From NCBI GenBank assembly GCA_949130495.1, contig OX422221.1, forward strand, positions 479,673,159 to 479,737,158: 64,000 nt of DNA. Reading direction: 5' to 3'. The notes under the pieces were generated by a model that was given only the letters and a program-made list of their open reading frames with translations, was not told the DNA's origin and made no database searches. Both the position numbers and the translations under genes were made by a program. The stretch's first letter is position 1; each line of letters opens with the position of its first letter. The stretch comes from Sambucus nigra (Eukaryota > Streptophyta > Magnoliopsida > Dipsacales > Adoxaceae). Below are positions 34,874-44,857 of this stretch, in pieces.

Positions 34874-36640
34874 TCAATCAATGGACCAAGCCCCTATGGG
34901 TTTCCTAAGATTCTCGAATCTAAGGAAGTCTAGTGGCTTGATAAATATATCATTTAATTGACGTTCAATGCCTACAAAGCTAAAGGAAATGACTTTCTCT
35001 TTAACTAGCTCACAAATAAAGTACTCACGAATGCCAATGTGCTTTGTTCTTGAATGTTGGACAGGATTTAAGGAAATATAGATTGAACTCGTATTATTGC
35101 AATAAATATCCACTGTTCTTTGCGAAATACCATACACCTTCGACATTTGATTCATCCATATGAGTTATGTGCAATAATTCTCGGAGGCTATGTATTTGGC
35201 CCCCGTCGTGGACAAAGAAATGGAGCTTGGATTTTTACTCATCCACGAGACAAGTGCACTCCTAAAATAGAATCATCTTCCCGATGTGCTCTTACATCCA
35301 TCAAGATCCACTGTCCAATCAACCTCCAAATACGTCGATAGGAAATCATTAGTGTTAAAAGCGTATCAAATCCCAAATGATAGGGTCCCACTTACATATT
35401 TAATAATAACTTTAATGAAAAGTAAGTGTAATTCTTTTGGGACGTCTTGATAATGGGAAAAACTCCTACTTTAAGGGAAATATTCGTACAACTAGCGATT
35501 AAGTAGAGTGAACTTCCTATCATAATTCTTAAAAGTGTGTGCTCTACATCCTTTCCTTCGGTGTCTTTGCTAAGCTTAACAGATGAACTAATGGGTGTAC
35601 GTGCATGATTAGTGGAGTCTAAATTAATTTTTTTTCATGAGATCATTTTCATACTTAGTTTGAGACAAAAATATCCCTCTATCGTTTAACTCACTTAAAG
35701 TAAATAAGTTCGCCGACTATATTCATCTGAAAATCATTTTCTATGTCTCCTGCGAAGAGGCGAGTATATTAGTCATATGTGGATCCAAAAACTATGTCTT
35801 CAACATACACTTGGGAATTCAAAATAACACTCTCATCGCGATGAACAAAAAATTTCATATCAACTCCCCCTCTCGTGAAGCCACGAGTAAGGATATAAGA
35901 AGTAATCCTCTCACACTAAGGATGTGGTGCGTGCTTCAAACTGTACATGGGGTATTTCGAGTAAAAGATGTCATTTGGGTTCTTACAATCTTCAAACCCT
36001 TTTGGTTATTCCACGTAGACTTCCTCTTGAAGAATTCCATTTAGGAATTCACTCTGAACATCCATTTTATAAAGCTTAAATTTTAGATGACATGCAATGT
36101 CTAGTAAGAGGCTAACAAATTCTAGCCTTGCTAAAAAGTTTCATCAAAATCAACACCTTATATTTGGGTGTACCCTTAGGCAACTAACCTAGCTTTATTA
36201 TGAACGACACCATTTTCATCCATTTTATTTTTGAAGATCCATTTGGTAACAATGACGTTAGTATCTCCAGGTCGGGGAACTAACTCCCAAACATCATTTG
36301 TTTGGAATTGAAGCAACTCTTATTGCATGCAATTTATCTAATGTTCATCTTCTAGTGCTTCTCTGAAATTTTTAGGCTCAATTTTAGAGGTGTAACACAA
36401 ATAAGTACACTCATTTTCAAGTTGTGCTCTAGTCTTGACACCTAAATCGGGATTCCTAATAATATTGATGGGGTCATGAATTTTACGAACCCAAGTCGAT
36501 GGATCATTTTTAACAAGAATGGAATCAATCGAGAAATTATGAGATTCAATGTAATCAACACCGGGGGGCATATAACTCTCATAAGAGGAATCATCCTCCA
36601 TATCAACAAATGTATATGGGGCATCATCTTTTATAGAAAT
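34874..36640 (-). pseudogene. Sirevirus RT and RNase H, decayed; YVED in place of YVDD
   Basis: RT begins near 36400 (KNFREALEDEHW, then WELVPRPGD and TKWIFKNKMDE in the next frames). The palm box near 35800 reads VYVEDIVFGSTYD, so the first catalytic Asp is Glu. RNase H ends in the open stretch 34874-35155 with DIYCNNTSSIYISLNP, QHSRTKHIGIREYF and DIFIKPLDFLRFENLRKP. Stops and frameshifts are frequent. The segment 36338-36673 upstream is the variable linker between integrase and RT. Confidence 0.85.
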
Positions 36641-36659
36641 ATTTATTGATTCCATTACT

Positions 36660-37492
36660 TTAGAGCCTAGCAAAGTTATAAACCATATAAGCTCTACTAT
36701 TAGCTGAATAACCTAGAAATATACATTCATCACTCCTCGATTCGAATTTTCCTAAAGGCTCTCTATACATAAGGATGAAATAACGACTCATAAAGACTCG
36801 AAAATAGTCAAGGTTGGGTTTCTTACCCATCCACAATTCATATGGACTTTTATTCATATGGGGATTCCATTATACCCTATTCACCGTGTGACAAGCAGTA
36901 TTTACCGCTTTCGCCCAAAACCTCATAGGCACTTTATTACCAAGAATCATGGACCTTGCCATTTCTTGGACCATTGAATTCTTCCTCTGAACTATACCTT
37001 TTTATTGCGGAGTTTGAAAGGACGAAAATTCATGTTTAATGCCAACTTCATCACAAAAGGCATTCACAGTAGATTCCGTTAAATTTAGTTCCATTATCAA
37101 TTCTAAATCGATTTACGGTGAAACCATGTTGATTTTGTAGGACTCGATATTTTACGGTCAAAAAATCAACCACATTGAACTTTTCCCTAAGAAATCATAC
37201 AATTGAATATCTTGAAAAGTCATATACCATCACTAGAGTATAACTCTTTCATTTTATACACTCGGTATGAGTGAGGCACATAATTTCCATGTGAATGAAA
37301 TCTAAGACACGATAGTTTGTTTTAAAGTTCAACATCTTATGAGGACTCTTAAATTACTTTCCAAGTTGACATGGACTGCAAATTGAGTAGGTTGGTTTTC
37401 CTAAGGATGTCAAGCCATGAACTAGGTCTCTCTTCACTAGATGATCAAGATCTCTAAAATTTACATGACCTAAACGTTGGTGCCAAAGGTTG
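36660..37492 (-). pseudogene. Sirevirus integrase, decayed and cut by LTR C
   Basis: From the cut at 37492: NLWHQRLGHVNFRDLDHLVK (pre-integrase) and CSPCQLGK-like zinc-binding residues, then DFSRYSIV, VNRFRIDNGTKF-like (catalytic Asp), and the C-terminal open stretch 36660-36857 with MNKSPYELWMGKKPNLDYFR and DECIFLGYSANSRAY. The frame is broken in several places. The remainder (protease, gag, 5' LTR) is not seen beyond LTR C. Confidence 0.85.
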
Positions 37493-38573
37493 TGTAATAC
37501 CCCATATTTTTGAGTATTTAGAATTTAACTAATTCGATTGTTTTTAAATTATAAGTGTGTCGTAATTTAATTTAATTAAATATTATGTATTTATAAAATA
37601 TTAATCGGGAGAGATTATTATTAATATTTACGGCATAAATTTTCAAAGTGCATAGTAAATAACTTGTAATAATTATTATACACTGTAGCGAGCAATATCA
37701 ACGAAACGACATTATATCTCAATCGGGAGTCGCGTGTAGGCTATATTGAGGTCGAGATACAAAATTTATGTAGAGTGACTCGAATGGAGATTTTGAGATG
37801 ACGATTGATTCCGAATGGGCTAAGATAGGTGAAATAGAGTACTTGATTGTATTGATTGGGCCCTGAGCATTTTTAGACCAAGCCGACATCGCATAGGGGA
37901 GTTTTTATCATTTGGGGGTCTAAGGTTGGAAGAAATCCGAATTTAGATTGTTATATCAGACACTTTCTGATATAGTCTAGGTTTAGAACACTAGGGAGTG
38001 AGTGGAGGACGTAAGAGAGGACCATTAGGTCATTCTACACCTTTTCCCATCACCCACGTTGCCCGAAATGAGATCAGAGTAAGGGAAGACCGATTCCATC
38101 CTCAAATAATTAAAATCAGACCTGAAAATATAAGACAAGTGTTTATCTTGTAAATATTTTGAGCATGTAATAATACACATGGCAGTGTAGGGTTAATATT
38201 GCAAGATTGGGTGAATTATTTGGATTTATATGGGTTGTAATTCAAGAAATGGGCTAGGATTCATGTTAGAAATAATCCCTCTGCATTGATATTACAAAAT
38301 CTGAGATCACATGCTGATAAACTTTAAAGAAATCTAGAAATATTGATGAACATGCATGAAGAACATAAAAAATTAGGGCCTTACGATCTATGGAGATTAA
38401 ATTTGTTTATGGTTAGATTTCTTAAAGATTTCATACTGTAATTACATTAGAAATTGTCCATATACATATAATTAGTAATTGGTTATATTGTATGGGAGTT
38501 TGGGAAGGTTTTATGGAGGTTTGATATGTTAAAATGGTGAAAACATAACCGGGAAGAAGCTGTCAAACAGGTC

Positions 38574-38624
38574 TCGATCGATCGATGGGTCGATGGGTTG
38601 ATCATTTTTTGATGATCGATCGAC
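38574..38624. repeat. GATCGATC-type palindromes in LTR C
   Basis: TCGATCGATCGATGGGTCGA, then GATGATCGATCGACC. Same relative place in the LTR as the (GATC)5 run of LTR A. Confidence 0.8.
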
Positions 38625-38997
38625 CAAAGCTAAATTAGGGCCTTTTGCTTATTGCGTAGTTTTCCTTACCAAAATTTGCGGGGGACTTTGGTAATGATTT
38701 ATTAACTATATGAGGACTTGGAGAATATCAGTAGACATATAGTTAAGTCCCAACTTAGTCTTAATGAGTGTAAATTAGGATTAGGACCGAAGAGAGTCAA
38801 ACAATTGTGTTATGTATTGGGAATTCACAAATCAGATTACGAAAAGAGTAAACTCTAACCCAAGACTAATACTAGTAGGATAGTGATGCGTTAACTTGTG
38901 AAATTAATTAAGGGATAACTAGTACCTTCGAGTAGTGAGTGATAATTGAAAAATATGTAAGGACTAATAAGTGTGAATTATTAGCATGTTGAGTACT

Positions 38998-38998
<1 letters not shown>

Positions 38999-39079
<81 letters not shown>
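38999..39079. repeat. (TA)n microsatellite in LTR C
   Basis: About 40 TA units, flanked on both sides by a duplicated short segment (AGTACTAGATATA), which suggests the repeat grew inside a small duplication. Confidence 0.97.
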
Positions 39080-39202
39080 TAAGTACTAGATATATTATGG
39101 GTTATGTGTATACTTATATTAGAGATATTTATAGGTTGTGTGAATATCTAGTATGTTCTTTGTTACACTTGTGAACAAACCTACTATGCCTTCTATCACA
39201 GG

Positions 39203-39509
39203 ATGTTCCGCGCAGTGGATGATCCCACCTTGGCGATTTCAGTGAGGTCTCAATGTGTGCCCCAGAATCTAGGGAAAGTTACACCCAAAGCCTTAAACGA
39301 GCATGAGTTCATCTTTGTTTCCATTGATTACTTCACCAAATGGGTGGAAGATGAATCATACTCAGTTTTGAATGCTAAAAAGGTGGCCAAGTTCATAAAA
39401 ATAAATATCATCTATTGATATGGGATCCCGCACGAGCCACTGTTAGACAACAAATTACATTTTGAGGCGAAATTGTGAAAATTGGTCGGTGAGTATGGGA
39501 TACAGAGAC
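39203..39509 (+). pseudogene. Tat/Ogre-like integrase, first part (split gene)
   Basis: The plus-strand reading 39203-39418 contains LGKVTPKALNEHEFIFVSID, YFTKWVEDESYSVLNAKKVA and, after a stop, YGIPHEPLLDN (second catalytic Asp) and LVGEYGIQRH. This is the integrase core of a Tat/Ogre-like gypsy element. The upstream part, including the first catalytic Asp, was deleted at the junction with LTR C. The frame is interrupted at 39510 by the gag-only element and resumes at 46448. Confidence 0.85.
39505..39509. repeat. TSD of gag-only element, left copy (GAGAC)
   Basis: Repeated exactly at 46448-46452. Confidence 0.92.
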
Positions 39510-41085
39510 TGAAAGCGTAGAGTAATTTCCTTTTATATAAAATTCAATAAATGACGCGGAAGCGTTGAATGATGGTTCACAAATAAACAAAGCCAAATTT
39601 TAATTTCTTAAAAACAAATTAAAAAAAGTTAATCCAAGTCCTAGAATTTGCCTAAGTCATATTTATCAATATTAGCAAGTTAGGCGAAACCAAATTTTAG
39701 CAAATGACTTGAATTAAACAACATTACCGAATATTTAATTTAAGTCCAAATTAAAGTGAGTGTGATGATTTAAACCGAATTTTATCTTGAATTATTCTAA
39801 GCATGCATTCTACGTTATTGAAGCAAGATAAAATAAACCAATCACACTACGCCGCGATGTACGAGGAAAAACCCAAGACGGGAAACAACCTCGGACGGCC
39901 CTAGCCACAAATCCACTAGATACGGAATTACAATTACAAGACTGATAGACTTACAACGACTGACTCGATCCCTCTCAAGCCTCGACGCTTCTTCTTGTAG
40001 ACACCTCTTCCTAGCGGATAACCTCGGAACACCACCGCGATCTCGGAATCCACCGATGTGGCTTTCTATGGTCACCGTCACCCGTACATGGAGCCTTTCT
40101 CCAAGTGGGTAGAATTGCAACAAAACGTCTTCTTATTTGATGGATGTAGAAGCAAACCAAAACTTCTCTTCTTGAATTCGGTAGAGATAAACCGGTGCCA
40201 AACTCCAAGCAATTTAATATGTAAATAAGAACTTGGACTAAACACAATTGGGTGTAAACTAGAGTGTGAAGGATTTTCTCTTTGAAAAATTAACACTCAA
40301 AACATAAACATTTTCCTAAACCATTTTTTCTCTCAAACTCTCTCTAAGAGATAAACTAAGTTGGAAAAGTTATGGAAATGTTGGTTTGGAAAATGTGATT
40401 CCCGCACATATTAAAGTCAGTAAAAGTTGGTTAAAAACCAAGTGGGGAAGTGGGTGAAAAACTGCCAAAAAACTGTTCCCGCCTGACAGCTCGTTCGAAC
40501 GACATTTCGTTCGAACGAACTCTCGTTCGAACGAGCTTCTAACGACGCACCAGTATGGACTTCGTTAGAATCTCGTTAGAAACCTCGTTAGAACGAACAA
40601 TCTCGTTCGAACGACATTTCGAACGACAGACCAGTTTAGACTCGTTGGCAAACTCGTTCGAACGAAACCTGGTTCGAACGAAAAACTCGTTCGAACGACA
40701 TTTCTAACGAACGACCAGAAAGTTTGTAAAATTCGATTTTGGCCCAGAAACTTTATAAACTTATTTTAAAGTTCTAATTAATTCTTTCTGAGAATAAAAC
40801 GCAGTTTTTATTAAACCTAACACCCAATAAACTTTGTTCCAAGCTCCTATATATATATAATTGCATTCATAGCTTGGGAGCATGGAACTATGATTGATGA
40901 TGTAGAAACGAGGCACACAAACCGGCATTTTGATGAAGCTTTATACTCTTTGCTGCTACGTCTTCAACAAACACTTCATAGGCTTGAGAATATTACAATT
41001 TAAATATTATCCTATGAATAAATGTTTTTGTCCGGAATTGAGCCAAAACTATATATGGACTCAATTGGAAATTTGTGTCCTTACA
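39510..41085 (-). repeat. 3' LTR of gag-only element (1576 bp)
   Basis: TGAAAGCGTAG...GTCCTTACA. Carries the strongest TCGTTCGAACGA cluster of the window (40491-40715). Confidence 0.95.
40491..40715. repeat. TCGTTCGAACGA palindrome array, 3' LTR of gag-only element
   Basis: At least six exact or near-exact TCGTTCGAACGA units plus CGTTAGAA/TTCTAACGA half units within 225 bp. The motif is its own reverse complement, so the array can fold into many alternative hairpins. Confidence 0.95.
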
Positions 41086-41098
41086 AATCTCCCCTTTT
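41086..41098 (-). other. Polypurine tract of gag-only element
   Basis: On the minus strand AAAAGGGGAGATT touches the LTR start TGTAAGGAC. Confidence 0.9.
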
Positions 41099-42840
41099 GG
41101 CTATTCCGGGACAAAAACCAAACAAAAATCCTAAAGGGCCGTCAAGCTCACTAGACTCAAAACATAACCCACCCAAACTTGACTCAACCCAAGGATCAAA
41201 CGCTTTTCCATTGACAGATGTCGCTTTAGAAGAATTCCTGCACACTTAAGCAAACTCATCAAATGCATTGGGAATATCAAAGTATTAAATGCAATTAATT
41301 AATTACTCCCCCTAAATTAATTCTCCCCTTTATCAAACACATGACCTACTTAGAAAGACGTCTCCCCCTAAGATAAATCTCCCCCAAACTAAGATACGAT
41401 AATAATAGGATTAGATAGCATTTCTCCCCCTATCATCATTCTCCCCCTTTTTTGTTCAGGAATTGGCAAAGGATAAAGAACGAATAAACATAAAAGCATG
41501 TTGAAGCTTAAAGTGGTAAGACATGAAAGCATATGGGCAATAAAAGCATAGGCAAAGACAAAAAAAATATCATATATATATAAACTAGAAATATATCAAT
41601 GAAGCACTTGCATATATATATATAGATATAAACACACACATGACACAAAATACAGTAAGTTTGCACACTCGTATGGCAAAAATGTGTCATATGGAAACGG
41701 AAGTGTAGGGGTGTGAACTAGCAACAATTAAATTTAGACCCAAACACTTAAGAAACATTCACGGAGTTCTCATTTGATTGCAAACTTTATCACATTTAAA
41801 TATAACCTCATGTGACAATATAAAGATTGAACTCAATGAACAAACATACACAATGCATACAAGCCTAGCATGATGATGATTCTACAAACCAAATAGAGTC
41901 ATGACATTAAAGACAACTAGGATAAACGGACATTGTGCAAACCGTTGTTATACCATCCAATTCTCCCTCAATAAGCATATATATTCTTTTACTTTTGAAT
42001 GAATATATCAAACAAACATGGGCCTTGGCAATTGTTTTCTTTTTAATGCCAAATATTCTGTTTTTAGGCCTTTGGATCACGTATTTCTTTTAGATCCAAT
42101 AAACGGTGGCTTACAATCGCAAAGGATTTAATTCATCCTTTCGGAGCCCTTCCCCGTGCACATTTGTTTTTATCATGTTTTCATTTTCACACAAATCTCA
42201 CAAGCAACGGATTTTGACATGCACTAGTCCTCCTAGGTCATAGATATGTAGATGAATAGATTGGTAGGAGAACACCTCAAAAAGCTCAAATATAACATGT
42301 GACATTAAGATTTCAAAAGAGCTCGTGCAAGTGTGAATAGAGGCATATAAAAATAGAATCCATTTAATCAATACAAAATCCAACTACTCCATATAAAGCA
42401 TGGTAAAGAACATTTTAAGGATTGAAAATCTAAACCAAAAGTTCTAGCCACGTGGGAGCGTAAAAGATGGGATTCAAGCACAAATATATGCCACTTAAAG
42501 TGTGTCAAACTAAAATACACACACAAAAAAAATATTTTTGAGTTTTTAACATTTTTAATCAGAAATAGATATTTACTCAAAAGGACAAACAAAAATCATT
42601 TGTATTTTTCATTAAGCTTAAATGAAATAAATAAAACAAAAATGATAAACAAAAATCTTTTTATATTATGCAGTCAATTCAAGCAAAAATATAATACAAA
42701 AAGATAAACAAGTCAAAATATCTAGTATGTGATATGAAATAATGCAATGACTAGAAAATGACTAAACAAGCATACATTCTAGCATGTGAATATAGCATGA
42801 AGTACAAAAGCTAAAGTATGCAAACACTAACACATTTCAT
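41099..42840 (-). other. Non-coding 3' interior with repeated PPT-like tracts
   Basis: No ORF. Between about 41305 and 41452 the tract CTCCCC(C) recurs about seven times (ACTCCCCCTAAATTAATTCT, TCTCCCCTTTA, GTCTCCCCCTAAG, ATCTCCCCCAAAC, TTTCTCCCCCTATC, TTCTCCCCCTTTTTTG). Minus-strand equivalents are GGGGGAGA tracts. The rest is AT-rich. This replaces the pol region of an autonomous Sirevirus. Confidence 0.8.
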
Positions 42841-44799
42841 TCATCCTATAGATTTAGCAAGGGAGGAAGCATGTGAAAGTAAATGAGAATCAACAACCCT
42901 ATTTTGCAAGGCAACCAAGTCGGATTTCCTAACCCAAATTAATGAAGAATGATTATCTTGGGGTATAGGAATATTAAAAACATTTGATGCATTGCGTTGG
43001 GATTTTCTAGGAATTCGTTTAAGATCAAAACAAAATTTCCTAAGATGGCCTTTTCGACCACAATGTGTACAAGAGAGAATATGTCGAAAATATTTACTTA
43101 AGGAGTGATCTTTAAATGTATTCCTAGTAGATTCTCCTAAAACATTGGTTTGGGCATTATGAGTAAATTCATTACAAGTATTGAAGCCTAAACCATAGGT
43201 GTCATTTTTAATTTGGACCGTTCCTAACATTTTATCTAGTTTTTGTGAACGACATTCCAAATCAAATTTGACATTACTAGAATCTTTTAATTTAATTTCC
43301 AATTCTAAAATGTTAGATTCTAGTAAAACATTTCTCTCTTCAAAAGCAAGAAGCTCCTTTTTCAAGGATTCCATTAAACCCCTAAGGCTATCTCTTTCGC
43401 CTTCTACATATTCAAGCTTCTCTTGAAGAGTCCTCACATGTGTCCTAAGGTCTTCTATTAAAACATCTTCATCAATGACCTTGACACTCTCTCTTAAACT
43501 AGCTTCTAACTTCAAATTAGATCTTTTCAATTTAATAGATTATTTATAAAGTTCTTGAAAAGCATTTTGAAGTTCACTCACATTAACATCTTCTTCATTT
43601 TCACTCTCACTTTCTTCTTCACTCTCACTATCATCAAACATAAGAGAATCATGTACAATGACCTTGGAAGTGGCATGTGCTATCGTTTCATCAATCGATG
43701 AGTTGTCACTATCACTCACATGACTAGCCATAAAAGCCACAAAATTTTTCTTAGTGGGAGAATCGGGCTTCTCTTCCTTATCACTATCACTAAGGGTTGC
43801 ATTATATGAAATGGGTCGCTTACCATCTTTCCTTAGTTTAGTGGGGCACTCATAAGCCCTATGGCCATAACATTCACAACCAAAACACTTATCAGACTCG
43901 TCCCTATCGAAATTATCATTGCTAGGTTTAGGGATCTTCTCGGCTTTAGAAATCTTCTCGCTTTTATCATGTTTAGAAGTATCAAATTTCTTAAAATCAT
44001 TTTTAAATTTATCTTTGTTAAATTTAAGAAATTTTCTAAATTTACGAGCAAACAAAGCCATATCTTCCGAGTCACTATCACTATCGCTCTCTACTACTTG
44101 TTTGACCTCTTTTCGGGCTTTTAAAGCAACACCCTTTTCAATTTTCTTTTCAGTTTTAGAGGGAAACATATCTAGTTCATAGGTTTGTAAATCACCTACA
44201 AGCTCTTCTAATTTCGTAGAGGCTAAAGTGGGTAAAGAATTTAAAACGGTCACTTTAGGAATAAATCTATCGGGTAGGGACCTTAAAATTTTCTTTACAA
44301 CACGGTCGTCAGGTATTTTCTCTCCCAAGTTAAAAGATGAATTAACAATATCATAAAGTCTAGCATAAAATTTATCAAAAGTTTCGTTTTCATCCATTTT
44401 GATAGTTTCAAATTGAGTGGTGAGGTTTTGGAGGTTTGAAGCTTTAACGACACTAGTTCCTTCATGAGTTAATTGTAAAATATCCCAAGCTTCTTTAGCG
44501 GTTTCACACGTCATAATACGTCGGAATTCATCCGGTGCGACAGCGCTAAATAAGGCATTTAAACCTCGGGAATTAAAGTTAGCAAGTTTAAACTCATTTT
44601 CAGTCCATCTATCGGCGGGTTTGATAACTCGTTCATTTTCAACTAAGTAAGTTGGTGGGGAGTACCCGGTAACAACAGACATCCAAACTCTCTCGTCGAT
44701 AGATTTTAGTGCCGATCTCATTCGCGCTTTCCAATACGCGTAGTTTGAACCATCGAAAATAGGAAATTTTGAAAATGGGGAAAAATCCATTTTAGCCAA
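42841..44799 (-). CDS. gag: Sirevirus-like gag, one in-frame stop
   Basis: A 653-codon frame from ATG at 44799 to the stop after residues SLAKSIG at 42841, with a single TAA at 43542-43540 after codon 419. N-terminal Sirevirus/copia gag core: FPIFDGSNYAYWKARMRSAL, EFKLANFNSRGLNALFSAVA, AKEAWDILQLTHEGT and KKILRSLPDRFIPKV. Then a basic stretch, an acidic Ser-rich region, and zinc knuckle CFGCECYGHRAYEC (CX2CX4HX4C). After the stop come a long coiled coil (TLQEKLEYVEGERDSLRGLM) and a second knuckle CTHCGRKGHLRKFC. Gag would form particles and package RNA. The stop may be a recent mutation or allow a shorter product; the frame is otherwise clean, which argues for recent purifying selection or youth. 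Confidence 0.9.
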
Positions 44800-44842
44800 A
44801 AATTATTTAAAAAGATCGTTAACGAAATAATTCATCGCTTTG

Positions 44843-44854
44843 GCTCTGATACCA
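44843..44854 (-). other. PBS for initiator tRNA-Met
   Basis: On the minus strand exactly TGGTATCAGAGC, three bases inside the 5' LTR: the standard plant copia primer site. Confidence 0.95.
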
Positions 44855-44857
44855 ATT

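Larger units (their letters stand above)
30244..37492 (-). mobile_element. Sirevirus-type copia element, 5'-truncated
   Basis: Minus strand. 3' LTR 30244-31351, polypurine tract, long 3' interior with an extra ORF, then pol (RNase H, RT, integrase) cut at 37492 by LTR C inside the gag-pre-integrase segment. LTR end, polypurine context (CCTTACA|AATCTCCCC..TTTGGCTATT) and mid-LTR sequence are homologous to the gag-only element at 39510-46447. Pol reads like Sirevirus (NPVQHSRTKHIGIREYF). The extra ORF after pol is also a Sirevirus trait. Confidence 0.8.
37493..39202 (+). repeat. LTR C: 5' half of a Tekay-like LTR, truncated
   Basis: Starts TGTAATACCCCATATTTTTG inside the Sirevirus integrase. 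It is colinear with the first about 1.7 kb of LTRs A, B and E up to the CTATCACGGGAGG block (here CTATCACAGG, 39193-39202), then switches without transition into gypsy integrase of another element. The second half of the LTR has been lost by deletion. Confidence 0.8.

Noticed and set aside
38986..39174. Open frame through the TA microsatellite (repeating Ile-Tyr)
   Set aside because: Created by the (TA)n repeat; same for 26724-26942.
40491..40715. CRISPR-like array made of TCGTTCGAACGA units
   Set aside because: Spacing is irregular, units are self-complementary and very short, the context is a plant LTR, and the same array is in both LTRs.
41508..42592. Hydrophobic minus-strand frames in the gag-only element interior
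   Set aside because: Short, in AT-rich DNA, no shared domain; AT-rich DNA read on this strand gives Ile/Phe/Tyr-rich chance peptides, so not evidence for an Env-like gene.
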